64,000 nt of DNA, taken from Carnobacterium funditum DSM 5970 (GTDB lineage Bacteria > Bacillota > Bacilli > Lactobacillales > Carnobacteriaceae). Where the stretch lies: contig NZ_JQLL01000001.1 in the NCBI RefSeq assembly GCF_000744185.1, forward strand, positions 1,951,001 to 2,015,000, written 5' to 3'. Each line of letters opens with the position of its first letter. The stretch's first letter is position 1. Under the pieces are notes generated by a model, which saw nothing but the letters and a program-made list of their open reading frames with translations, was not told the origin of the DNA and did no database searches. This document shows, in pieces, positions 7,130 through 16,077 of this stretch. The translations under genes and the position numbers were made by a program.

Positions 7130-7284
7130 ACTGGAAATCGTTAGTTTCAGATAGCAGATAAAAAAGTCTAACTAGCTGAATATTATAAAAGATTGGATTA
7201 TTATGAACGACACAAGTCTGTTCTCGAAATCTTGGATGTTTTATTCAAATGGGTAAACATTCGGATGTTTTTTAAGAGTAAATA

Positions 7285-7326
7285 AAAGATAGTAGCCACT
7301 TATTTTTAGTTGCTACTATCTTTTTT
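7285..7326. terminator. Terminator between convergent genes
   Basis: AAGATAGTAGC and GCTACTATCTT form an 11-bp stem with a 13-base loop, and T residues follow. It lies between the plus-strand bactofilin-like gene and the minus-strand degV and could serve both. Confidence 0.85.
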
Positions 7327-7400
7327 GAATAAGCTAATGTATTTAAACAAACGTATACATTTTATGGTTTTCTATTCTGCATTCAATACTAAAATAGTTA

Positions 7401-8255
7401 TTATTTCTTTTCAATTCCAATGATTCCAAAAGCTCCAGGACCGCCATGACTAGAGATAACTGCACCTGCTGAAAACCATTGAGGGTTCTCATAACCGTTC
7501 TTGTTTAAAGTAGATGCTCCTAATTGCTTATAGTCCTCAGTTAAACCGGGGGTTCCTCCAATAGTCAATGTTTCTGGGTCAATATTGTAATTTGTCACAA
7601 AGTCTTTAACAGTATTTTTCAAACAGCGCTCATAAGACCCACGGTATTTTTTAGAAGCGACTAAATAACCATTCTCTAAAATAATAGTTGGATGCAGTCT
7701 TAGTAAAGATGCGCCGAGGTAAGCAGTATTTGAAACTCGTCCTCCAGCTTTAAGATAAAGAAGGGATTGTGGAAGAAAGACGAAGCGAGTCCGTTCTCTG
7801 ACATCTTCTACAAAGGCTACTATTTCTTCAGGGGTAGCCTTGGGATTGTGTTTAATAAATTTAGCTGTTGCGACAACTATAGCCGTTAATCCTCCTGAGA
7901 CATTTTTACTATCGACAATATGGATGTTTTCTAATTCTCGAGCTGCAATAACGCAAGAATTGTAAGAAACAGTTGTCACTGCTGAATAAGCAACGTGGAT
8001 AATATGAGCTTCAGGGTGCTCTGCAAAGATGCGCTCGAACACAACGGTACAGTCTTGAGGCGTTGAACCAGAAGTTTTTGGTAAGGTTCCTGTTTTATCG
8101 TAGAAATGATAAATATCTTCAACATCAAAGCTGCCATCATCGTAGGTTTCTGATCCCATAGTCACATGCATCGGAATAACGTGAATACCATAGCGCTCAA
8201 CAAGCTGAGGAGAAATATCAGATCCGCTTTCAGTAGTAATAATATATTTTGTCAT
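7401..8255 (-). CDS. DegV family fatty acid-binding protein
   Basis: A 284-residue DegV/FakB-type protein. These bind a fatty acid and present it to the kinase FakA for phosphorylation and phospholipid synthesis. Seen: the N-terminal TESGSDIS (family T-x-S-x-D-L/I motif), the SGSTPQDC loop that contacts the carboxylate, the SKNVSGG segment and the basic GRVSNTAYLGA region. Length is typical. The ribosome site GGAGG precedes the ATG on the minus strand. It stands alone. The lipid preferred is not evident. Confidence 0.9.
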   Translation of the reverse strand: MTKYIITTESGSDISPQLVERYGIHVIPMHVTMGSETYDDGSFDVEDIYHFYDKTGTLPKTSGSTPQDCTVVFERIFAEHPEAHIIHVAYSAVTTVSYNSCVIAARELENIHIVDSKNVSGGLTAIVVATAKFIKHNPKATPEEIVAFVEDVRERTRFVFLPQSLLYLKAGGRVSNTAYLGASLLRLHPTIILENGYLVASKKYRGSYERCLKNTVKDFVTNYNIDPETLTIGGTPGLTEDYKQLGASTLNKNGYENPQWFSAGAVISSHGGPGAFGIIGIEKK

Positions 8256-8610
8256 AGTGACCTCCCTAACTCAATTGTGTAACAAGTAGTCACGGTAATC
8301 ATATCACATGTAGGCGAAGATGTCCTGTAGAGATTAGGCGTTTTATAATTAATAAACACCCTATTAATGTAGTCCTGAATCATTCACGATTTTTCTCGAA
8401 ATTTACTAAATGGCTGCCTTAATCCAGATAGCCCATTTTCATTATTTGGTGAACAATTTTAGTACTACATTTTATCAGATGGAAAAGTAAAAGGTGAAAA
8501 ATAGTTAACTCGTCTATTTTTTAGTCGGGTGCGACAAGTTAGAAAGAATTTTTTTGAAATATGTCTATGTTCATGAATGAGCTAACCAGCACTACCTCTT
8601 ACCGATCAAA
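8256..8610. other. Intergenic region with one copy of a diverged repeat
   Basis: No gene is seen. Bases about 8438-8465 (ATTATTTGGTGAAC followed by AATTTTAGTA) match 21389-21416 with two differences, and further similar blocks follow. See the repeat finding. Confidence 0.5.
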
Positions 8611-8658
8611 AAAAACCGTTATAACTGTCTTTTAAACAAAGACTTTATAACGGTTTTT
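8611..8658 (-). terminator. Terminator of deoD
   Basis: AAAACCGTTATAA and TTATAACGGTTTT form a long stem. On the minus strand it ends in a run of eight T, just after the deoD stop. Confidence 0.85.
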
Positions 8659-8673
8659 CTTGTTCTATTTAAT

Positions 8674-9378
8674 TTATTTAATGGCTGCTTCTAAAGCAAC
8701 TTCAATCATTTCACTAAAGCTTGTTTGACGTTCTTCAGCTGTTGTTTGCTCGCCAGTGATTAAGTGATCGCTAACGGTTAAGATGCTAAGAGCCCGTACA
8801 TGGAATTTAGAAGCTAAGTAATAAAGACCAGCTGTTTCCATGTCTACACCAAAGACATCCAGTTTTGTCATGCTGTTCATGGTATCTTTTGTATCATGAT
8901 AGAACGTATCAGAAGAAAAAACATTTCCAACATGAACAGTCATATTTTTTTCAGCCCCAATATTAAAAGCGTTACTGATTAAGCTGTAATTGCCAATTGG
9001 TGGGAAGTAAATTGGAGCTAGGTCGTTAAAGATAAGTGAAGAGTCTGTTGCTGCAGCTTGAGCAATAATAACGTCGCGAATGTGTACGTCTTCTTGAATA
9101 GCGCCACATGTTCCAACGCGTATCAATGTTTTAACACCATAATCATTGATTAATTCATGAATATACAAGACTGCAGAAGGCATTCCCATTCCAGTACCTT
9201 GAACAGAAACTTTTTTACCTTTGTATGTGCCTGTATAACCAAGCATATTTCTAACGGTATTGTAACAAACTGTATCTTCTAAAAATGTTTCGGCGATATA
9301 CTTTGCACGAAGCGGATCTCCTGGTAATAAAACAATATCAGCAATTTGACCCTCTTGTGCACTAATGTGAATACTCAT
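8674..9378 (-). CDS. deoD: Purine nucleoside phosphorylase DeoD-type
   Basis: A 234-residue hexameric-type purine nucleoside phosphorylase. It splits purine (deoxy)nucleosides with phosphate into base and (deoxy)ribose 1-phosphate. Seen: [14 protein letters not shown] near the N-terminus with the phosphate-binding Arg, [18 protein letters not shown] and the catalytic SDH near residue 203. Length and motifs are complete. The product is handled by DeoB encoded just upstream, and substrates are supplied by the BmpA-NupABC importer. The ribosome site GGAGG is clear. A cre-like palindrome lies about 125 bases upstream of the start, suggesting CcpA control. Confidence 0.97.
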   Translation of the reverse strand: MSIHISAQEGQIADIVLLPGDPLRAKYIAETFLEDTVCYNTVRNMLGYTGTYKGKKVSVQGTGMGMPSAVLYIHELINDYGVKTLIRVGTCGAIQEDVHIRDVIIAQAAATDSSLIFNDLAPIYFPPIGNYSLISNAFNIGAEKNMTVHVGNVFSSDTFYHDTKDTMNSMTKLDVFGVDMETAGLYYLASKFHVRALSILTVSDHLITGEQTTAEERQTSFSEMIEVALEAAIK

Positions 9379-9501
9379 AAATAAATTCCTCCTCTTAAGT
9401 GGTTACTACCCATGATAAAGGATATAAAGGATAAGCGTTATGAGAGCGTTATCTATAAAGGGGTAATCATGTTCACACTAATGCTGTTAGACAGTTCATC
9501 G

Positions 9502-9519
9502 CCAGAAAGCGCTTTCTGG
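9502..9519. promoter_or_regulatory. 18-bp palindrome, cre-like (CcpA operator candidate)
   Basis: CCAGAAAGCGCTTTCTGG is perfectly self-complementary. Its centre fits the cre consensus TGWNANCGNTNWCA at 12 of 14 positions (9504-9517), failing only at the symmetric outer bases. It lies in the deoD leader, just after the end of the Crp/Fnr gene, so it could also act as a terminator hairpin for that gene. Confidence 0.5.
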
Positions 9520-9547
9520 TTTATTATAAAGACAAGCCGTTAGAAGA

Positions 9548-10207
9548 TTAATGGAAATTTGCATATTCTCGTAACTTATCTCTATTAAGGACCGTTATCG
9601 TCTTCGGTTGTAGCGAAAGGATATGTTCATCTTGTAAATCTTTAAACGCTTTAGAAACTGATTCGCGGGTTACACCAATCATACTAGCAATTGTACTTTG
9701 ATTGATATTTTTTATCGTTAAATTATTGGGTTCTTCATTTTTCTCAATAAAATCAAACAAAACACGGCAAACGCGAGTGTGGACACTGTAGAAAGTCAAA
9801 TTTCTTATTTGCTTATTCAATGTTTCAAAACGTTGATGGTGGATCCGAAAAATATTTTCTAAAATAATGTTATTTTTATAGATTAAAGCAATAAAATCAG
9901 CCTGAGAGAGATGATAAATTTCAGCATCTTCAGTGACTTCAACAGAAGATAGGGCAGGACTTTTGGAAAAAAGCTCAACTTCCCCTATGACTTCATGTTT
10001 TCTGATAAAGTCAAGGATGATTTCTTTATCTTCATAAGTTCGATAAATTTTTAAAGCACCGCTTTTAATAATATAGACTCGGTCAATAGGATCTTCTTCA
10101 AAAATGAGGATATGATTTTTTTTATATTTTCTAACTGGAATGGAGGTCAAGATATCCTTAACTTGTTTATCTGAAAGACCATCAAACAATCGAACACTTT
10201 TACTCAT
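9548..10207 (-). CDS. Crp/Fnr family transcriptional regulator
   Basis: A 219-residue regulator. Residues about 8-125 form a cyclic-nucleotide-type beta barrel (HILIFEEDPIDRVYIIKSGALK, FIRKHEVIGEVELFSKSP), and about 150-215 a winged HTH (TIASMIGVTRESVSKAFKDL). No N-terminal Cys cluster is present, so it is not an oxygen-sensing Fnr. The Arg/Ser pair typical of cAMP-binding Crp is not obvious, so the ligand is unknown, as for ArcR or Flp proteins of lactic acid bacteria. It is divergent from deoB and upstream of deoD, so control of nucleoside catabolism is likely. Ribosome site GAGGTG. Confidence 0.9.
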   Translation of the reverse strand: MSKSVRLFDGLSDKQVKDILTSIPVRKYKKNHILIFEEDPIDRVYIIKSGALKIYRTYEDKEIILDFIRKHEVIGEVELFSKSPALSSVEVTEDAEIYHLSQADFIALIYKNNIILENIFRIHHQRFETLNKQIRNLTFYSVHTRVCRVLFDFIEKNEEPNNLTIKNINQSTIASMIGVTRESVSKAFKDLQDEHILSLQPKTITVLNRDKLREYANFH

Positions 10208-10273
10208 GATTTCACCTCAACAAAAATTTTAATAGTACTAGGATTGTAACACTAAATGAGGAGGAAAGGTAAT

Positions 10274-11446
10274 ATGAAAAGTAAACGAATACACTTAGTT
10301 GTTTTAGATTCAGTAGGAATTGGAGAAGCTTTAGATGCTGCATCGTTTAATGATACAGGTTCACATACGCTAGGACATATCGCTGAATCAATGGAATTAA
10401 TGTTACCAAATCTAGCAAAAATGGGATTAGGTAACATTGAAGATTTGAAAGGTATTGAAAAAGTTTCGACAAGTGAAGCTTATTGGACAAAACTAGCTGA
10501 AAAAAGTGTCGGAAAAGACACCATGACGGGACATTGGGAAATAGCCGGTTTACAGATTGACACACCCTTTAGAGTTTTTCCAAATGGCTTCCCAAAGGAG
10601 TTGCTAGAAAAGATTACAGCGTATTCAGGAAGAAAAATTATTGGCAATAAACCAGCCTCTGGAACCGGTATTCTAGATGAACTTGGTGAGGAACAAATGA
10701 AGACCGGTGCTTTAATCGTTTACACATCAGCAGATCCCGTTCTTCAAATTGCAGCTCATGAAGAAGTTATTCCATTAGAAGAGTTATACGATATCTGTGC
10801 GTATGTTCGAGAGATTACAAAAGAAGATCCGTATATGATTGGGCGAATCATCGCACGGCCTTACCTTGGCGAACCTGGTGCTTTTAAACGCACCGTTAAC
10901 CGCCACGATTACGCGCTGAGTCCATTTGGACCAACAGTGTTAGATAAGTTGAAAAATAACGGAAAAGACGTTATTGCAGTTGGTAAGATTAGTGATATTT
11001 TTAATGGACACGGCATTACCCAAGCGGTTCGAACGAAAAGCAATAGGGATGGTGTCGATCAATTATTAAAAGTGATGGAAAAACCTTTTGAAGGGTTATC
11101 TTTTACTAACTTAGTTGATTTTGATGCTCTTTATGGACACCGGAGAGATACAAAGGGTTACGGCGATGCACTAATGGATTTTGACAAACGTTTACCAGAA
11201 ATTTTGGAAAGACTTGAAGAGGACGACTTGTTAATGATTACAGCAGATCATGGAAATGATCCAACTGCTCCAGGAACAGATCATACCCGCGAATACGTTC
11301 CCTTACTTGTTTACTCAAAACAATTTAAACAACCAAAAGAATTGAAAACAGCAAACTATTTTGCGGATATTGGTGCAACAATCGCTGCAAACTTTGATTT
11401 GCCTGCAATAGAAAATGGCGAAAGCTTCTTATCAGAATTAAATTAA
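10274..11446 (+). CDS. deoB: Phosphopentomutase
   Basis: A 390-residue enzyme interconverting (deoxy)ribose 1- and 5-phosphate, linking nucleoside breakdown to central metabolism. Seen: [12 protein letters not shown] with the metal-binding Asp, KDTMTGHWE with the catalytic Thr, DHGND and [12 protein letters not shown] of the alkaline-phosphatase-type metal site. An ATG at 10256 is in frame, but AGGAGG at 10259-10264 lies 9 bases before the ATG at 10274, which I take as the start. It heads the deoB-bmpA-nupABC-purine permease run, with gaps or overlaps under 40 bases. Confidence 0.96.
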   Translation: MKSKRIHLVVLDSVGIGEALDAASFNDTGSHTLGHIAESMELMLPNLAKMGLGNIEDLKGIEKVSTSEAYWTKLAEKSVGKDTMTGHWEIAGLQIDTPFRVFPNGFPKELLEKITAYSGRKIIGNKPASGTGILDELGEEQMKTGALIVYTSADPVLQIAAHEEVIPLEELYDICAYVREITKEDPYMIGRIIARPYLGEPGAFKRTVNRHDYALSPFGPTVLDKLKNNGKDVIAVGKISDIFNGHGITQAVRTKSNRDGVDQLLKVMEKPFEGLSFTNLVDFDALYGHRRDTKGYGDALMDFDKRLPEILERLEEDDLLMITADHGNDPTAPGTDHTREYVPLLVYSKQFKQPKELKTANYFADIGATIAANFDLPAIENGESFLSELN

Positions 11447-11480
11447 AGGATAAAACTAAAAAACTACAGGAGTGATACAA

Positions 11481-12506
11481 ATGAAAAAATCAACGATTAA
11501 AACTATGGGGTTCGCTTTACTATCAATGACACTATTAGCCGCTTGTGGAAATAGCAACGCCAGTGAAGGCGAAGATAAAGAGAGCCAATCAAATTTTAAA
11601 TTAGGTATGGTAACCGATTTAGGTAGTGTAAATGATAAGTCATTTAACCAAAGTGCATGGGAAGGATTGCAAAAATTAGAAAAAGATAAAGGGTATGAAG
11701 TAAAATACCTTGAACCTAAAGCGGATTCAGAAGTAGAACCAAGCTTGCTTCAATTTGTTAATAGCAAAACAGATTTAACTTGGGCTACAGCAGCAACTTT
11801 AGCTGATGCTGTGACAACGATTGCTACTAACAATCCAGATGCAAAATTAGGAATTGTGGATGCAGAAGTAGAAGGAATTGAAAACATTGTCTCAGTTTCA
11901 TTCAAAGAAAACGAGGGAGCATTCTTAGCAGGAGTTGTTGCAGCTAGTATGACTGAAACAGATAAAATTGGTTTTGTTGGTGGGATGGAAATTCCAGTCA
12001 TCCAACGTTTCCACGCAGGTTTTGAAGCAGGGGTTAAAGCGGTTAACCCAGACGCAACCGTTGTTGTAAACTATGTTGGTGTGTTTAACCGTGTAGATAT
12101 GGGGAAATCAGCTGCTGCTACAATGTATAATGATGGCGTAGATATTATTTTCCATGCTGCAGGTGGTACTGGGAACGGTGTCTTTAATGAAGCACAAGAA
12201 CGCTTTGATAATGGAGAAAAAGTTTGGGTTATCGGAGTAGATAAGGACCAATCACTAGAATTCGGCGATGATATTACGTTAACGTCTATGATGAAAAATG
12301 TAGACAATGCTGTTTATGAAATTTCTGAAAAAACAGCTGAAGGAGACTTCCCAGGTGGAGAAGTTGTTCGCTTAGGTTTAGCTGAGGATGGCGTTGGCTT
12401 AGCAACGACATCAGATAAAAATGTGCCAAAAGACGTATTAGATCTTGTAGAAGACTACAAAACAAAAATTATTTCTGGAGAGATTACTGTTCCTGAAAAA
12501 CCATAA
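11481..12506 (+). CDS. bmpA: Nucleoside-binding lipoprotein (BMP family)
   Basis: A 341-residue exported solute-binding protein of the BMP/PnrA family that captures nucleosides for the NupABC transporter. The signal peptide ends in the lipobox LLAAC (Cys about residue 22), so it is lipid-anchored on the outer face. The body begins KLGMVTDLGSVNDKSFNQSAWEG, a clear BMP family start with the ligand-binding Asp, Asn and Phe. I prefer the ATG at 11481 because AGGAG ends 8 bases before it; an upstream GTG at 11472 overlaps that site. It is followed within 14 bases by nupA. Confidence 0.95.
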   Translation: MKKSTIKTMGFALLSMTLLAACGNSNASEGEDKESQSNFKLGMVTDLGSVNDKSFNQSAWEGLQKLEKDKGYEVKYLEPKADSEVEPSLLQFVNSKTDLTWATAATLADAVTTIATNNPDAKLGIVDAEVEGIENIVSVSFKENEGAFLAGVVAASMTETDKIGFVGGMEIPVIQRFHAGFEAGVKAVNPDATVVVNYVGVFNRVDMGKSAAATMYNDGVDIIFHAAGGTGNGVFNEAQERFDNGEKVWVIGVDKDQSLEFGDDITLTSMMKNVDNAVYEISEKTAEGDFPGGEVVRLGLAEDGVGLATTSDKNVPKDVLDLVEDYKTKIISGEITVPEKP

Positions 12507-12520
12507 AGGAGAGTCATACT

Positions 12521-14053
12521 ATGGAACAAAAACGAGTTGAAAAAGTATTAGAGCTTAAACACATTACAAAAAAATTCGGTAATTTTGTTGCTAATGATGA
12601 CGTTTCACTGACTGTAAGACGTGGAGAAATTCACGCCTTGCTTGGTGAAAATGGCGCAGGGAAATCCACTTTAATGAATGTCGTTTTCGGGATGTATCAA
12701 CCTGAAGAGGGCAGTATTTCGGTCTACGAAAATGAAACAAAAATTGAAAATCCAAATCATGCTATCCATTTAGGAATTGGAATGGTTCATCAACATTTTA
12801 AATTAATTGAAAATTTCACGGTTACAGAAAATATTATCATTGGTATGGAGCCAAAAGATGGTATTCGCTTAAATATGAAAGCGGCTGTTAAAGAAGTTAA
12901 AAATATTTCTGAAAAATACGGTTTAAAAGTAGACCCGAATAGTAAAATCGAAGATTTACCAGTTGGCATGCAGCAAAAAGTTGAAATTTTGAAATGTTTG
13001 TACCGTGGCGCAAACTTATTGATATTTGATGAGCCCACAGCGGTATTAACACCTGATGAAATTAGCGAGTTGTTACAAGTGATGCAAACATTAGTAGCAG
13101 AAGGCAAGTCCATTATTTTGATTACACATAAATTAAATGAAATTATGAAAGTAGCCGACAAATGTACCGTTATTCGTAAAGGGAAATACATTGCTACGGT
13201 TGATATAAAAGATTCGAATAAAGAAGAACTCGCAGAAATGATGATTGGTAAAAATATTTCGCGCGAGATTGATAAAGAAGCCTATAATCCTAAGCAAAAT
13301 GTGTTAGAAATTAAAAATTTAACGATGTTAAGTCCAAGTAAAAAGAAAGTGTTAAACAACATTAATTTATCTGTTGCCGCTGGAGAAATTGTGGGGATTG
13401 CTGGTGTAGACGGAAATGGACAGATGGAAATAGCTGAAGCCATTGTAAAAATGCGTGGCTTTCAAGAAGGCGAAATACTAATTAATGGTGTATCTCAAAA
13501 AGATAAATCAACTCGTGAAATTTATGAATTGGGTGTCAGTTATGTACCAGCTGACAGACATAAACATGGGTTAGTATTGGATAATGATATTGCAGAGAAT
13601 TTAATTTTAATTGAATACTACAAAGAAAAATACAATCAAGGAATTAAATTAAACAAAGCACTAATGTACGAAGAAGCAAGAGTAGCTATGGAAAATTATG
13701 ATGTTCGTGCCGAAAATGAACGTACGATTGTGCGTGGAATGTCCGGTGGAAACCAACAAAAAGTCATTTTATCAAGAGAAATTAGTCGCGATCCAGAACT
13801 CTTAATTATTGTACAGCCAACGCGTGGACTGGATATTGGAGCGATTGACTTTATTCACCGTCAAGTTGTTCGTTTACGGGATAAAGGTGTCGCTATCTTA
13901 CTTATTTCTTTTGAATTAGAAGAAATATTAACCTTATCAGATAGAATAGACATTATTTTTGATGGTCAAATCGTTGGACAAACAAAACCAACTGAAACAA
14001 ATGATAGAGAATTAGGGCTAATGATGGCTGGTAAAGGATCGGGTGATGAATGA
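12521..14053 (+). CDS. nupA: Nucleoside ABC transporter, ATP-binding protein with two ATPase domains
   Basis: A 510-residue tandem ATPase. Domain 1 has Walker A GENGAGKST, a signature region at LPVGMQQKVEI and Walker B LLIFDEPTAVLT. Domain 2 has a degenerate Walker A (GVDGNGQ), signature SGGNQQK and LLIIVQPTRGLDIGA, where Gln replaces the catalytic Glu. This asymmetry is usual for RbsA/YufO-type subunits of BMP-dependent importers. The ribosome site AAAGGAG precedes the ATG. It overlaps the next gene and forms one operon with bmpA and both permeases. Confidence 0.95.
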   Translation: MEQKRVEKVLELKHITKKFGNFVANDDVSLTVRRGEIHALLGENGAGKSTLMNVVFGMYQPEEGSISVYENETKIENPNHAIHLGIGMVHQHFKLIENFTVTENIIIGMEPKDGIRLNMKAAVKEVKNISEKYGLKVDPNSKIEDLPVGMQQKVEILKCLYRGANLLIFDEPTAVLTPDEISELLQVMQTLVAEGKSIILITHKLNEIMKVADKCTVIRKGKYIATVDIKDSNKEELAEMMIGKNISREIDKEAYNPKQNVLEIKNLTMLSPSKKKVLNNINLSVAAGEIVGIAGVDGNGQMEIAEAIVKMRGFQEGEILINGVSQKDKSTREIYELGVSYVPADRHKHGLVLDNDIAENLILIEYYKEKYNQGIKLNKALMYEEARVAMENYDVRAENERTIVRGMSGGNQQKVILSREISRDPELLIIVQPTRGLDIGAIDFIHRQVVRLRDKGVAILLISFELEEILTLSDRIDIIFDGQIVGQTKPTETNDRELGLMMAGKGSGDE

Positions 14054-15128
14054 GACTATGGAAAAAATCAGAAAGAATTTAAAGAATAGTAAAGCAACTA
14101 TTCCATTAATCGCTATTCTCATTGCACTTATTATCGGAGCAATCGTTATGTTGATTGGTGGGTATAACCCAATAGTGGCATATGAATCATTAGTCTTAAA
14201 GATATTTGGTTCTGTCTACGATATGGGTGAGACCGTTCGTGCTATTATTCCTCTTCTTTTAAGTGGATTTGCAGTTGCGGTAGCTAGTAAAGCTGGTATT
14301 TTTAACATTGGGGTTGACGGACAGATTATTATGGGGGCGGTTAGCTCTCTCTTAGTAGGCACGTTAATTGATTTGCCTCCTATCATACATGGGATTGTAG
14401 CCATTGTTGTTGGTGTTATCGCAGGAGGTTTATGGGGAATTCTGATCGCTAGCCTTAAAACGAAGTTCGGAATTAATGAGGTTATTAGTTCAATTATGTT
14501 GAACTATATTGCGTTATATCTGAGCCATATGTTAATCAAGAGTTTTGCAGCACAAGAAGGAACAGCACGTTCATCACTTATTAAAGAATCTGCAAGCATC
14601 GGTTTCCCCTCGTTAAATAATTTTTTTAGTGGGGCACGTATCCACTGGGGTTTTATTATTATCCCATTCATTATTTTTGGATTTTATTATTTCTTTGAAA
14701 AAACTCGCTGGGGTTATGAAACGAAAACAGTTGGATTAAATCCAGATGCAGCCAATTATTCAGGAATGCACGTTAACGGTATTTTAATACGAACAATGTT
14801 TATCTCGGGGGCACTGGGTGGTTTAATTGGTGCTTTAGATACATTAGGTGTATATGGATATGTAGCCATTGTATCTTCTACAAGTGGCATAGGGTTTGAT
14901 GGTATCGCAGTTGCTCTACTAGGTGGTAATTCAACCTTAGGAACAACTTTGTCAGGTATTTTAATTGGAGCATTAGATTATGGGTCACAAGGAATGCAAT
15001 TTGGTGCGGGAGTCCCAAGTGAAATTATTGGAATCGTTATTTCACTCATTATTTTCTTTGTAGCAGCTCCTGGGATTGTTAAAGCGTTATTACCAAAAAA
15101 AAAGACGCTTAAAAAGGAGGTGAAGTAA
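14046..15128 (+). CDS. nupB: Nucleoside ABC transporter permease 1
   Basis: A 360-residue membrane protein of the BPD_transp_2 family, with about ten hydrophobic segments. It has the family patch GVDGQIIMGAVSSL and a C-terminal GALDYGSQGMQ segment. It pairs with nupC to form the pore of the nucleoside importer. The ATG at 14046 overlaps the end of nupA by 8 bases, giving translational coupling; a GTG at 14043 and an ATG at 14058 are alternatives. A Shine-Dalgarno-like AAAGGATCGGG lies just upstream. The basic tail ends KKKTLKKEVK. Confidence 0.95.
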   Translation: MNETMEKIRKNLKNSKATIPLIAILIALIIGAIVMLIGGYNPIVAYESLVLKIFGSVYDMGETVRAIIPLLLSGFAVAVASKAGIFNIGVDGQIIMGAVSSLLVGTLIDLPPIIHGIVAIVVGVIAGGLWGILIASLKTKFGINEVISSIMLNYIALYLSHMLIKSFAAQEGTARSSLIKESASIGFPSLNNFFSGARIHWGFIIIPFIIFGFYYFFEKTRWGYETKTVGLNPDAANYSGMHVNGILIRTMFISGALGGLIGALDTLGVYGYVAIVSSTSGIGFDGIAVALLGGNSTLGTTLSGILIGALDYGSQGMQFGAGVPSEIIGIVISLIIFFVAAPGIVKALLPKKKTLKKEVK

Positions 15129-15129
15129 G

Positions 15130-16077
15130 ATGACGGCCAATATTATAAGCGGAAGTTTAATTTTTGCAGCAGCCTTATTATTTGGTGGCTTAGGTGGTAT
15201 GTTGAGTGAGAGGGCAGGAGTAATCAACTTAGGGATCGAAGGATTTATGATTTCTGGAGCGTTTTTTTCAGCAATTGGTGCTTATTACGCTGAATCAGCT
15301 GGTATGGGAGGACTGAGTCCTTTCATTGGCTTGTTAACAGCATTTATCTGTACGGCAATATTCTCAGGAATGCATGCTTTAGCGACACTGAAATATAAAG
15401 CGAATCATGTCATTAGTGGTGTCGTTATCAATTTATTAGCAGCAAACGTTACTTTTTTCTTAGTTAAACTTCTATTTGATGGTGCGGCAGAAACACCTCG
15501 TTTAAAAAATATGTTTTCAAAAATTTCTATCCCGTTTTTATCGGATATTCCAATAGTGGGTAAAGCACTTTTTAGGTCTTATCCTACGACCTATATTGCA
15601 TTTGCAGCCGTTCTTTTAATCGGATTTATTTTCTTTAAGACTTCTTTAGGATTGCGGTTAAGAGGTGTTGGAGAAAATCCAGGGTCTATTGATACAGCAG
15701 GAATTAATGTGATGAAGATTAAATTTTGGGCCGTTATGTTGAGTGGTTCGATTGCTGCATTAGGTGGAGCGACCATCGTCTTAACAACCAATGGCAACTT
15801 CTCTTTTAATACGATTGCTGGACAAGGTTATATTGCGATTGCAGCGGTTATCCTAGGACGTTGGAATCCATATGGTGTCTTATCCGGAGCCTTATTATTT
15901 GGATTTGCACAAGCGATTAAAGATCAAATTCAAATTCTAGACTTCGCAAGTTCTATTCCAACAGAAGTATTCTATATGTTGCCTTACCTTGTTACTTTAT
16001 TAGCTCTTATCTTTACTGGTAGAAAAACTCGTGCACCAAAAGCACTAGGAATTCACTATGATGCGAGTGTGAGATAA
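15130..16077 (+). CDS. nupC: Nucleoside ABC transporter permease 2
   Basis: A 315-residue membrane protein of the same permease family, beginning at once with a hydrophobic segment. It contains SERAGVINLGIEGFMISGAF, the conserved cytoplasmic loop of this family. It starts one base after the nupB stop, and its ribosome site AAAAGGAGGTG lies inside the end of nupB. Substrate range (pyrimidine and purine nucleosides) is inferred from the Lactococcus lactis BmpA-NupABC system with the same gene order. Confidence 0.95.
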   Translation: MTANIISGSLIFAAALLFGGLGGMLSERAGVINLGIEGFMISGAFFSAIGAYYAESAGMGGLSPFIGLLTAFICTAIFSGMHALATLKYKANHVISGVVINLLAANVTFFLVKLLFDGAAETPRLKNMFSKISIPFLSDIPIVGKALFRSYPTTYIAFAAVLLIGFIFFKTSLGLRLRGVGENPGSIDTAGINVMKIKFWAVMLSGSIAALGGATIVLTTNGNFSFNTIAGQGYIAIAAVILGRWNPYGVLSGALLFGFAQAIKDQIQILDFASSIPTEVFYMLPYLVTLLALIFTGRKTRAPKALGIHYDASVR

